64,000 nt of DNA, from contig KL647289.1 of the NCBI GenBank assembly GCA_000727475.1, positions 2,709,450 to 2,773,449 of the forward strand, in the 5' to 3' direction. Source of the DNA: Sarcocystis neurona (lineage: Eukaryota > Apicomplexa > Conoidasida > Eucoccidiorida > Sarcocystidae). The notes under the pieces are model-generated. The model saw only the letters and a program-made list of their open reading frames with translations. It was not told the DNA's origin and ran no database searches. The stretch's first letter is position 1, and each line of letters begins with the position of its first letter. This document shows positions 1 through 12,100 of the stretch, piece after piece. The translations under genes were made by a program, and so were the position numbers.

Positions 1-102
1 TGTTGCTGCTGCTATTGCTGCTGTTGCTGTTGCTGTTGCTGTTGTTAGTGCTGCTGCTGTTGCTGCTGCTGCTGTTGCTGCTGCTGCCGTTGCTGCTGCT
101 GC
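1..102. repeat. (GCT)n / (CAG)n triplet tract
   Basis: This is a nearly continuous run of GCT, GTT and CTG triplets interrupted by single-base changes. Frames through it encode Leu or Cys on the plus strand and Gln on the minus strand. It is typical of repeat-rich Eimeria chromosome segments. Confidence 0.9.
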
Positions 103-1925
103 TTCTCCGCCTTCTTCTTCCCGTTCCCCACCGCTGCAGCTGCTGCTCTGCCTGCTGCGCCGGCACAACACCACTTCTCTATTTCGAGTGTGTGCGGTCC
201 CTTCCCTTTTCTCGGCTGCTCCTGCAGCTGCTCTGGTTGCTGCTCCTTGCTCTCTCCGAAGCTGCTGCTGAGGCTCGGCCGTCCGCTGCTGCTGGTCCAA
301 CGCCGTCCGCTGCTGCTGCTTTCTCGTCTGCTGCTGCTGTTCTCTACTTGCGATGTCGCCGCTGCGCTTCTTCTCCAGACTGCTGCGAAGTTTTCTCTGT
401 ATGTAGCTGCTGCTGCCGTTGCTGCAGCGCTGTCTTCGGGATGCTGCTGCAACACTTCCTTCTTCCTCTCGCTGTCCGTTACTGCTGCCGACAAAATCTG
501 CTCCGCAGCTGCCGGGGTGCGTGACTTCTGTCTTCTTCCTCTCTGTGGCTGGTGCTCATTCACATTCCTCTCTGCTGTCGCTGCCGCCTTCTCCTGCTGC
601 CCCCTACTCTTCGCCCGCCCCCTGCTCCTGCTGCAACATTCTCCCGTGGCCGCCTTCTGCTACTCCTGCTGCAATATTCTCCTGCAGCGACGTTCTCCTG
701 CGGCGACGTTCTCCTGCAGTCGCTTCCCTGCTGCTATTGCTGCTGGTGCGTCGTCTTCTGTGGCTCGCCGTATCACGCGACTTGTCAAGTTGCTCCCGTG
801 TGTGTGTCCGTGTCTGTGTGTGCTCTACCTCTGAGCTGCTGCCGGTCAGCAGATCTTCGTTCGTTAATTTTCCCACCGAGATGTCTTGCCACGGTGGGAG
901 GAGTAAACTGGGAGCCAGACAAAGATGAGAAACACACACACAAAAAAATTCCTCTCTCTTTCTGTCGCTCTTCTTCCGGCTGCTGCCTACCTACGCTGCA
1001 CCCGCTGCTGCGGGTACCGCTGTCGCTCGGAGATGTGCCGCATGCGTTGGCACGCGCATGCAAGGGGAGAAAAGAGCGACGGCCGCCGGAGAGCCAGCAG
1101 CCCTTTTCTTGTGTATTTTCTTCTTCAGATGGTGGAGACTGGGAAGGGAAATTCCTCAGAAGAAGGACTTTTCTCCTCCGCTTTCACGTAGCTACAGAGA
1201 ACGAAGCTTCGCTCCTCGGCGCCTGGCCGCGTCTGACGCTTCTGCGCCGTAAGTGAAAAGGTGGCACCGCCCCAGAAGGGCGTGGTGACTGACGTGGAAT
1301 TACCCGCGGAGGAGGGGAAAAGAGAAAGAAGATCAGCCAAGGAAAAGTTCACTTTCTGAACTTCACCTTCCTCAAAGCTGGATGGATCTCTCTCCGGTGC
1401 CTTCCTCCATAGAAAAGGACCGCATGCGCAGCCCCCGACGCCGCCAAGCCACCTCCTTCCTAGTTGATAGATACGATTTCTTGTTTCCTCGGGCAACGAA
1501 CGCCAAAAATAACATTTCTGTTTCCTTCTCTTTCCGGGAGAGCCGTTCTGGCCGTTTGTTCCGCAGGGCTCCCGTTCGTTTCCTCCTCTCACGCTCTGCT
1601 GCGTCTGCTGCTGCCGCCCGTTCTCCCGTAGCAGATCCCTGCAGGGGTAGATACCTTTTTTATCTTTGCCGTCAGTCTTATCCTTGCCGTCAGTCTTACT
1701 TCTTCCACGTGGTTCAATTTCTGCGCGAGTGGTGCAGGCAGTGACATAGATTCTCTCTGTCTTGCTCATAAATATTTTCTGCTCTGTGTTCCTCTTCTTG
1801 CGGGGCCGGTATACCGAGACGCTCCATCACGTCTCCCCCCGTCCATTCGAAGTACATGCCAACAGTGAAGCACACAGCAGCACCCGCAGAAACAGCAGCA
1901 CCCTCAGGTGCGGCAACACCCCCAT

Positions 1926-2050
1926 AAACAGCAGCAGCGCGGAAGCAGCAGCAGCCGCGGAAGCAGCAACAACCGCAGAAGCAGCAACAGCGCCAGAAGC
2001 AGCAACAGCGCCAGAAGCAGCAGCGGCAGAAGCAACAGCAGGCGCAGCCC
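1926..2050. repeat. Imperfect CAG/GCA tract with an 18-bp subrepeat
   Basis: Runs of AGCAGC carry an embedded 18-bp unit of the form GCCAGAAGCAGCAACAGC, repeated back to back near 1990-2030. The tract lies upstream of DRG1 and encodes only Ala/Glu/Thr-, Ser/Arg- or Gln-rich peptides. Confidence 0.8.
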
Positions 2051-3149
2051 CAGGAGTCGGCAGCAGGAGTGCAGAATTGGTCAGAATCAGCAGCAGCAGG
2101 AATTCGCTTTTGTGTGTCTCTGTGTCTGTTGTATATCTCTGCTGCGTTCTGAACTTTCTTGAAGCTCGTGTTTCTACCCTGCCATCTTCTTGTTCTTCAT
2201 TCTTGCCGATCCGCGTCGAGTTTCTCCGTTTAGCTTCTCTCGTTTGTGAGTCTCTCGTTCAATCTCTTCTCGCCCTACTGCTGCTGTCGCCTCGCAGCCG
2301 TTGCACGTCCTCCCGTTCCGCCGCGCTGTCGCTGCTGCAGTGACGGGCCTGCTGCTGGACCACCTCTGTAGCGACAGCAGCAGCGGCGTGGAGGCGTTGG
2401 TTTCTCAGCAGCTGTCGACTGTACGCCCGCCACGGTCTTCGTATGCGCGCTTATTTCCCTTGCTGTTTCCCTCTCTGCGCTTCTTGCGGGAGCACGGCTG
2501 CTGCAGCTCGCGACTCTTGGGCCGCTCCGGCTCGCTGCAGCCCTTGTCAAGACCCACGTTGTGCGCGGCTGCCTTCGCGTTTTGCCGCCGCTGCTGCTGC
2601 ATCTCTTCTTCCACACGACGCGTCGTGGTGGGGTGGGGTTGCTGCTGCGGCTTTCGCAAGTGCCGCAGCAGATCTTCCCAGAGAACTTCTTCGTAGTCCT
2701 CCCGCGGCGTCCTCTCTTCGCCGCCATCTGTTGTCTCGACCTTTCGTACTGCTGCTGCTGCTGCACCTGTAGCACAGTGGCGGGGCGCATGTCTTCTCTT
2801 GCTGGTGGCATTTGTAGCGTCTTTCTTCTCGCAGTCCCTCTCTCTCTGACATTCTGCTGCTTGCGGTGCCTCTGCTTCCCTGCTGCTGCCGCATATTCGA
2901 CCCCGGCGTCTTCTTGCTGCTTTCTTTTCTCATCCGAGGCGTGTGCCGCCCCTCTCGTCCTGCTGCTGCTGTTGCAGCACCCCCCCTGCCTCTCCCCTCT
3001 CGACGACGTGCACGTCTGCTGCCGGCTGCTCGACTTCTTCGTCTTCGCTTTCCTCCGGCTCTCTCTCCTGCTATCTCTGCTGCTGCTGCTGCGCCGGTCT
3101 CGTCCTCTGCGTTCCCTCACTTCTTGCTGCTGCCCCACACCAGCAAAAA

Positions 3150-6100
3150 ATGTCGGTCCTGCAGAGGATCGCAGAGGTGGAGGCGGAGATTGCCCGGACC
3201 CAGAAGAATAAGGCGACGAACTACCACCTTGGTCTTCTCAAAGCGAAGCTCGCGAAACTTCGTGCCCAGCTGATCGAAGGTTCGACTCCCGCCGCTTCTT
3301 CTCTCCTTTCGTGACCCCCTCTCTTCCCGCCTGCTCTTTTCCTTTTCTCTTCCAGGCCTCTTCTTCTCCTTCGTCGCGGCGCCTGCTGTTCTCGCCTTCC
3401 TCGCCCTCTTCGTTCGTCTTTACTTGGCCTCTGATGTGCTGCTCTCCCCTTCTTCTGCCTTCTGTTCCTTCCAGGTGCCTTCTTTTTTGCTGCTTCTTCT
3501 CTCCTCCTCCTCCACGCCTCCGTGATGATCGTTTCTCGAGGGCCGCGTGTCTTCTTCTCTTCTCTGTCGCTGCCCTTTTCTCCGTCCGCTGCGTCCTCTC
3601 TTCTTCCGCGGTCCGTCCTTTTCTCTCTCTGTCGGCGGAAAACTTCCATTCATCGCTCGACCAAATGGCCTTCCGTGCGCTCTTCGTCTCCGCTGCTGCC
3701 TCGCGGCTGCCCTCTCCTCCCTCCCGCTCTCCTCCTGCCCTCTTCCTTGCTGTCGTCTTCTTCCGTGCCCTCTTCCGCCCTCTGCTGCTCTTCGTTTCTC
3801 TTCGGGTCTGCTGCTTCTCGGGGCGAGCGGTGTCTGCGTCTCTCTCTCTGTCCTGCCCTGTCGTCTCTTTTCCCCCGCGCTCCGCGACGCTCTCGCTGCT
3901 GCTGCCGCTGCTCTCGTACGTCCTCGCAGCAGCGCATCACGCCACAAATGTCTGCTGCCCTAATAGACAGCGATCACCTCTCACTCGGCCAACCGTTGCT
4001 GCAGTGCTTATCTTAACGTAATGTAGAGATGAGCGTATACATGTATATGTGTGTCTATATGTATTGACGTGCACATGTGTGTGTGTGTCCGTAGAGGCGT
4101 AGGCGTATAGAGAGAGACACACACACACACACATATATAATATATGTATCTGTATAATGTATATATAAATGTGCGCATGTGTGTGTGTGTGTGTCAATAG
4201 AAGCATACGGGTGCATATCTCTATATATGTGTGTGTCACGTCTGTATGTATATATAGATGCGTAACATCTGTATGTAAATATATGTATATATTTAATATA
4301 TGTGTACGCATGTGAATGTCAGTAGAGGCATACGTATATATGTATGTGTGCACGTATGTGTACGTCAGTAGATGCGTAGGTGTGTGCACATATACATATA
4401 TATATGTATGTGTGTATGTCTATGTGAATTTTCAGAGCATGTGTAGAGGTGGGTATGTCTGTGTGTTTGCCTCATAGTCTGTATTTCTTGGTCGACGTAT
4501 TTGTCTATCTCTTCCTCTCTTTCCCTCCCTCTGCCTGTATATGTCTGTGTTAGCTGCCATGTGTCTGCGCTTGTCCGCTTGTATATCTTGCTGCTGGTAC
4601 TGCTGCGGCGCTGGCTTCCTTCGCTATTGCTGCTGCTGTCGCCGCTGTTGGGTGCCCGTCACAGACGATTGTGCCTTACCACCTCGCTGCTGCTCGTCTT
4701 GCTCCCGGTGCAGTTGCCCTTGCTGCTCCTGCTGCTGCTGTTGCTTTCGTGCTCGTGCTGCTGTTGCTCTTGGTGCAGTTGCTCTCGTGCTCCTGGTGCA
4801 GTGGCTTTTGCTGCTGCTGCTGCTGATCTTGGCTTTGTTACTGTTGCTATCTTGCTGGTGGTAGATTTGCTCTTGCTGCTGCTGCAGATCTTGCTGCTGT
4901 TGCGGCTGCTGCGGATTCTCGTATGCGTTGCTGATGTTTTTCATACCTCTGTGACACGTGTATATTCTATACGTAAATATATACATATATGTATGCAAGG
5001 ACTGTCTAGCCCTGGCTCTTTCACTCTCTCATATATATATATATATATACATGTATACGTATATACACATGTGTACCCAAGGACTGTCTAATCGTCGCTT
5101 TCACTCTCTCATATACGTATATATATGTATATGTGTGCAGACCTTCTGACTCTCATACCTGTATGTATATATGATATAGATGTGTACGTATACGTAGGTA
5201 GACTTTCTGACTTCCGTATAGACGTGGCCGCTGCTTTGCATCATATCCCTGTTGACACACCTTATATATATATGTGTACGACAGGAATATCGAGCTGTGC
5301 CTCTGCCTCTCTGTCTTTTCTATGTGTACATACATATCTATATATGACAGCAGTATCGGGCTGTTCCACACACAGATGCGTGAGAGGAATGTTGATAAGT
5401 TTTATTGGTGTGAGGCTTTTGCTGTTGTTGCACTGCAGGAAGTACGAAGAAAGGGGCAGGAGCGGGTGGGGAAGGCTTTGATATATCGAAGACGGGCGAC
5501 GCACGCGTGGGACTTGTCGGTTTCCCTTCTGTTGGCAAGTCAACTCTTCTTAACAAACTTACAGGTATTTCTTGTCATCCCGCTCTCTGTCTTCGGTGTT
5601 GCATCTCTTCTGTCTTGTCTTCACTTTTTACGTCTCCTCCTCTCTTTCGGTATCTCTTCCGCTTCTTCGTTCATCTTCGCTGGCCGCCGACTTCCTCTCC
5701 TGCTGCCTTGTTTCTCCTTATTTCTTCTTCACGGACGTGTGCATGCATGCGTCTGCCCAAACAGGTGTGCCCTGTGCAGCCGGTTGACTTGCGACGACTT
5801 TCTTCTTCTTCGCTTTCTTCTACCGACCTCGCCGTCCTTCGTCTTTTCTGTGGCTCTCTCGTGGGCAGGCCGCGGCGCTGCTGTTGCTGCTGATCTGCTG
5901 CGCACCGTCCGCGGCCGCTGTTGCGTCTTCTTCTGCCTTTTACTGTCCCCGTCGCTCACTGCTGCTGTTGCTGCTTTTGCCACTGCTATTGCTGCTGCTG
6001 CTGGACTGCTGCTGCTGCTGGACTGCTGATGCTGCTGTGGCGAACTGCTGGTGCTGCTGCTGCTGCGTGGGTGGTGCGCTTCAGGGACGTACAGCGAAGT

Positions 6101-9100
6101 TGCCGCGTACGAATTCACGACGCTCACGTGCGTCCCCGGAGTGTTCAAATATAAAGGCGCACGCGTTCAGCTGCTGGATCTTCCGGGAATTATAGAAGGT
6201 AGTCTTCGACCTCCTTTTTCTCTCTCTACACCCTCTGTCTGCGTGTGTCCCGTGGCGAAGAAAGAAGCGACAGCCAGGAGCGTCAGGGGAGGAGCGCGAT
6301 ACGACAGTTGAGAAGAAAGAGGGGGAGAGAAAGGCAGAACACCCCAGCGGCACGCAAATAGCAGTGAGGCGCAAAGAGGAGAGAAAAAGAGCAGAGAAGG
6401 GGAAGTAGCGAAGCAGCAGAGTTTGTGGCAGAGAGGCAGCGAACACGCAGAAGACAAAAGGAAGAACTTGTGTGCGTCCGTATATCAGGAGAGACATCCG
6501 TGTATGTAGATCTATACGCATACGTGTGTATGTGTAAAGTCTCTCTATGTTCCTCCTGAAGGTTCACTGGCTGCGAGTGTTGCAGCTGCTTTGTCTGAAG
6601 AGCAGCCAGCAGCCGACGAAAATTGCACGGGTGTGTCGTCGCCTGCGGCGCGCGTCTTTTGCAGTAGCAGCACCTCGGCGCGGGGGACGCAGCGCCCCGC
6701 AGCGTTGTCTGCGAAGCAGATCTGCGGATGTGCGCAGGGCTTGAGGCGTGATATGCGCGAGGATGTGGGGGCTGCAGAGAAAAGAGAGTAAACTGCCGGA
6801 CAAAATTTGTTGAAAAGTCTCCAAAGACAAAACGGGCATCAGAAATGCCAAACATCGTACGCAGTGTCTACACCGAGTGACTCTGTGTCTCCCTCGTCCG
6901 TTCGTCGTAGACGGAGAGAGACGCAACGGAAGAAATTCCCCACCGGCGTCAGCTGCGACAGAGAGACGCAGACCAACCTTCCCCGTGCAGCTACAGGCGC
7001 GTGCGGCTCTGTCCTTATGTTCGTGTGCATGCACGTGTGCACCTGGTGGCAACGCCACAGGTGCTGTAACTCCTCTTTTTTCTGCGCATGCATTTGGGGC
7101 TCGCGGCACATTCCAGCGACAGCGTTCTGTCGCCTTGTGTCTCTCTCAGGTGTAGCCACTGCAAGAAGGCCGACGCATGTGTGGCTACACCTTTCTTTTC
7201 CCCTTTATCTGTCGATGTCTCCTCAGCAGAGTTCTGCGGCTGCGGGCGGGGCTGGTGCACGCGGGTCTGTGTGTCTCCTCCGCCTGTGTACACCTCCCGC
7301 AAACTTTTGATGCTGACGAGACGGTGTTCGGGGTGGGTGGGGGCCGGCGTCCTTCTCCTCGTCACCAGCAGAAGTAAATTTTTCCTGCGTGGGCTGCTGC
7401 TGGGCTGGACGAGACCCTTCCCGATATGCGTCCTCCCGCGCCTGGGGTGACCCCACGCGCCAGTCTCTCGCACAGCCCTCCGCGTACATGCAAGAGCTCC
7501 CATGTACACACACACGTATCTCGCTGACGTTTTCTTCTCTGGGCGGCCTCGGTGTGTCTCTCTCTTTCTATCTCTCTGCCGTCTTCCTCCCTTTCTCTGC
7601 AGTCTTCCTCACCCTCTCTCTCTCTATATATATATGTGTGTGTCTGCAGTCTTGCTGTTCCCATCTCTTTTCACTCTTTCGGTCTCTTCCCCTCTGCAGT
7701 CTTCCTCCTTCTGTCTTCTTCTCTTCTCTGACCCGCGTCGGTGTTGAAAACCGTGCACTGTTACGCGGTGCAGCAGCCTCACACTTATAGTAGCAGCAGC
7801 TATTTTTGTCTTCCTCTTCCCGTCTCTTTGCTCCTCTCTCGTTGACACCCATCCCGCTGCACAGCAGCCGCATATATTACTCTCCCCTACGAGCAGGCCT
7901 TTCTTCCTCTCTCTCTTTCGAATACGTGTGCCGCCGTGTTATTTGTCCGTATTTGACATTTACCAGCGGGGCGCGGGTGTTGCTCTGTGTCTCTCGACGT
8001 TGCCTTCACCTCTCTCAGCACACGTCTGTGACTCTGTTTTGCTGCTTGATCCGGGGAAGAGCTGCTCTTCGTTGCGCTCTCTCTCTCCGTCTCCGAAGAC
8101 GTGAAGAAGAAATGCCACCTGTCCACGCACGAGCTGCAGTTCTTCTGGCTTTCTGTCCCTGTCTCCGCGAAAAGAGAAGTGAAGTAGCGCCGCACTCTCT
8201 CTGTTAATTTTTCAATTTTCTGCGTCCCTCCCTCTGGCGCCCTATCGATCCACACATTTTTGACCGCTCCTCTTTTTCTCCCACACATGTATTTCTTTTG
8301 AATCTCCTCCTCTCTCTCGCTGTCTCACCCTCTCTCTCTTTTGGATGTGTGTCCTTTTGCCATCTTGTGCACCAACACCCCAAGCGCCACCACCCTGGCG
8401 ACACGCGTCGCTCTACTGTCTGTGTAGAATAACTCCTCTTTACTCGGGTAATGTGTTGGCGTTTCTATGTGTGTGCATACCTCGACATGTATTTATATAT
8501 ATGTATGTATATCCGTGTAGAGGTGTGTAGAGTATATGTATACATAGGTCTCTCCGTGTGCGTGTATATACACATATCTATTCCTTACTCTCTCTATATA
8601 CATATGCATATATAGATGTGGAAGACGGAGGAGCAGGAGGACTTGCGTCGGTCTGCTGTCTTTGTAGAACGTTTCGTCTTTACTCGAGCGGGTCACGTAT
8701 TATCGTCTCCGGTGCTGCTGGCCTCCGGTTCCACGTGTGTGGACGTGCGGCGGTGGATGAGCGCCACTCCCACCGACGTGTCCACGTGCGACCGCACGCG
8801 CGTGGGGTGTGAGAGGCAAAACGTCGAAGCGCGGGTGCTGCGTATTTTGTACATATCGCCAGGTGCTTGCTGTATCGTGTCCGTCCATGTATGTGTGTGT
8901 GCAAGTAATCTTTTCCCCTTTTCTTTGCGCGGGGTGGCTTTCTCAATCTGGCCCCGTAGCTGCCGTGTGGACGTCCTTCTCTGCTTTTTTCTCTTCGGGA
9001 CTTTATTCTCTGCTCTGCTTCAGGAGCGAAGGACGGGAAGGGCAGAGGGAAGCAAGTCATTGGCGTCGCACGAACCTGCTCCCTCATTTTGGTCGTCCTG

Positions 9101-12100
9101 GACGTTATGAAGCCGCTCACACACAAGCACATAATTGAAAGAGAGCTAGAAGGCTTTGGCATTCGTCTGAACAAACTTCCGCCCAACATATCTTTCAAGA
9201 AAAAGGATAAAGGTACGCGCTCCGGCTGCTCTGCTCGCAAGAGACACGTGGGTTCTGTCTACACAGGTTGACCAAGATTTGATTTGCGTATCTCACGTAA
9301 AGAAAAAGTTGTGCGGCATTTTCTCCTTCTTCCTCAAATGGGGAACCGCGTTCGTTCCTCGTGTTGGAGTGGCTCACGCAGCAGGTGCGCAGCGTCAGCA
9401 ATGTCGCGTCGTTCCTACAACAACGGCAGCAACGACGGCGACGGCAACAGCAGCAGCGGCACACCACGTGCGTCTGTTTTTAATGCCTCAGCAGAGCACC
9501 ACTGCCCCAGAGAAAGAGATTTTTTTTATGTGAGTTTCAGCAGGAACCGCAGCCCCAGCGGCAGCAGAAGCAGCAGCAGTCCGAGCGTTGGCGGCAGCGA
9601 GAGCTGAAACCGAGCAGCTTCTTCACCTAAGATACCCCTCCCGTATTTTGATCAAATAGTAGACGGCGTACTCTGCAAGGGGGGACTTTGCCGTTCTGCG
9701 AATGTTGGGTTTGTGGGGAACAAATGCATGCGTGACGGTCTCTGACTGCGAGATCTGCTTATCCGTAGACCCGTCAAGATGCTCCTCTCACCACGTACAG
9801 CCCTCTCTTGTGCCCAGGTCCACACGTTTATCTGCAAACATCGCAAGCAGCCGCTCAAAATGGAGCTTCTGACAGCTGCGCAGCGGCCGGTGTTGATGCC
9901 GTGGACAGGCCTAGCAGCTGCTGCTCGCGGATTAGACTTGGGTGCCGCCGCCGCTAAGAGTGTTAAGTCTGTTATTGCTGCTGCTCGTGCTGCTGCTGCA
10001 GCCGTCATTGCTACACCTGCCACATCTGGTACTGTTGCTGGTTTTGCTGCAGCTGTTGCTAGTGCTCGCGCGGGTCCGGTTATAGCGGCTGCTGCTGCAG
10101 CTGCTGGTGCGGCTGAGACTGTTGCGCCTGCTACTGCTGCTGTTGCTGTGGGGGCTCCCGCAGCCGCCGGAAGTGTCATACCGGCTGCTGCTTCACGTGC
10201 TGACACAGTTAGTGCTGCTGCAACATCTGGCGCTGGCCTATTAACAGCTGCCGCTGCTGCTGATATGTGCCTGTGTCGCTTTTCCGGGTGCTTTTCGCGC
10301 TGCTTTCGGGTTTCTTGTGAGGCGCTTTTGCTGGTTGCGAGGGGCAGGCTTCAGCCGTGTCGGCGACTGCAGGGGTTGTGCACTGCCGTGGGGCGCGGTC
10401 AGAAAAGCTGGACTGTGCGGCACTGCTATGTGTGAAGGTTTTTTTCTTTGCTTCCTCGATCAAAGTTGTCACGTGCGCTCCCTCCCTCGTCACGACGTAT
10501 CAGGACGCACTAATATCCATTTATAGCGTTGCGCGCAGGTCTTCATGTGGGCCTGCACAGACGAGTACCTGGATCTGCTTTTGCTGCTGCTGCTGCTGCG
10601 GTTGCTGCCGCTGCTGCTGTTGCTACTACTGCTGTTGCTGCTGCTCTTGCTGCTGCTGCTGCTGAACGTTTCTACGTGTGTGGGGCGTGCAGGGGGCATC
10701 AGTGTGACCCACACGGTCCCTCTGACAAACATTGACGAAGAGACGATCAAGTCGATTTGCCACGAGTATCGCATTACGAACGCTCAGATAGCGCTGCGGT
10801 GCGATGCAACAGCAGACGACGTCATCGACGTTATCGAGGGAAACCGGCTGTACATTCCATGTCTCTACGTGATGAATAAAATTGACCAAATTACGATCGA
10901 AGAGCTCGACTTGATTAGTCGAGTCCCGCACTATGTCCCCATCTCTGCGCATCACGAGGTACGTCCCGTTTTCTCTGTCTGTGTCTCTCTGTCACCACCC
11001 CCCCAAGCCGGCCGTCCTTCTCCTCCTCCTCGTCCTCTTCGTTTTTCTCGTGTCGTCTTCGGCCTCGTGCTGCGAAGAAAGTGGCCCCACTGCGTGGCCA
11101 CTTTCGCGCGCGATGGAGCGGAAGGGAGGGAGGGAAGCACCGGGACAACAGCAGCGCAACAAGGCGTCCTCTGTGCTGGGAATGACGCAGAGAGCCGCGC
11201 CTGCACGCCACAGGCACCGACTCGGGTACCTTGGCACGTCCACACACATAACGTGGATCATTTTTTTCAGTAGCGCATCATGAATTCATATAGAAATGTT
11301 AAGGACGGGAGTACTGAGGTGCAGTCGTCGGTAGGACTGTGTACGTGTGTGTGTAGGAGTATTCCTTTTGTCCACGGGGTGTGCCTGCGAGGCACTTTTG
11401 TGGACGTGTACTTGTATAGTGGGAGCATAGTGTTTATACGCATGTGTGGATGAGGTCTGTGTGCGTGTGTCTAGCTGCTCACCTGTGAGCGGGCGGTCGC
11501 CTGCAAAGATGTAAATCAACGGCACACACAAGTTTGCGTCTTCTCTCGATAATCAGCTGGACGGCGCAAGTAATGAGAAGAAGCACACGTCGTACAAGAG
11601 TGCCTATACGCACACTACGGGCGTCTCCACAGATGTATGTTTCTCTCTCTCCCTAGGTATATAAATATGCACACAGACTTACGTGTATATACGTATGCAT
11701 CTACCCGTACGAATGGACAGGTAGACCTCTGCGAGTCCACACTTGTCTTTCTGTATATGCTGCATACGTAGTTGAAAATATGCTATGCGTGCATGTGCGT
11801 GTGTGTGTGTGTGTGCTTGCGCATTACGTATACGTGTATATATAGTTAGGTAAAGAGACGTGAGACGTGACTCTAGGTGTCTGGCATACTTGTACGAGCG
11901 TGAGCGTATATGTGAGCCGTTGCTGGCACGTATTGCTGCGGCACTTCGATAGCTTGCTGGCGTCGTCCTACTGCAGAGAGGCGTGTGTACGTACGTCCAC
12001 ACGCCGATAGCTGTTTGGACGTATGTACGTATGTATGTATAAGTGTATGTATGTGCCACGTATCCTATACCCATCCGAGTGTACACAGGTATAGCTGGTG

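Larger units (their letters stand above)
1..3149. other. Triplet-rich region upstream of DRG1, no supported gene
   Basis: The first 100 bases are an almost pure (GCT)n/(CAG)n tract, and imperfect GCT/CAG runs continue through about 760, 1926-2050 and 2280-3130. Long frames are open on both strands, but they encode only low-complexity Leu, Cys, Ser, Gln or Arg runs, as expected of triplet repeats read in any frame. I see no domain and no convincing exon boundary. The sequence just before 3150 is pyrimidine-rich and ends in a short A-run before the DRG1 start codon, so the right end probably holds the promoter and 5' leader of DRG1. Part of the left end could be an exon of an unseen neighbouring gene, since Eimeria exons can carry CAG repeats. 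Confidence 0.5.

Noticed and set aside
2275..3138. 287-codon minus-strand Gln/Arg/Ser-rich frame opposite the DRG1 leader
   Set aside because: It is low complexity, produced by CTG triplets read on the other strand; no family feature. The same holds for the Gln-rich frame at 45-563.
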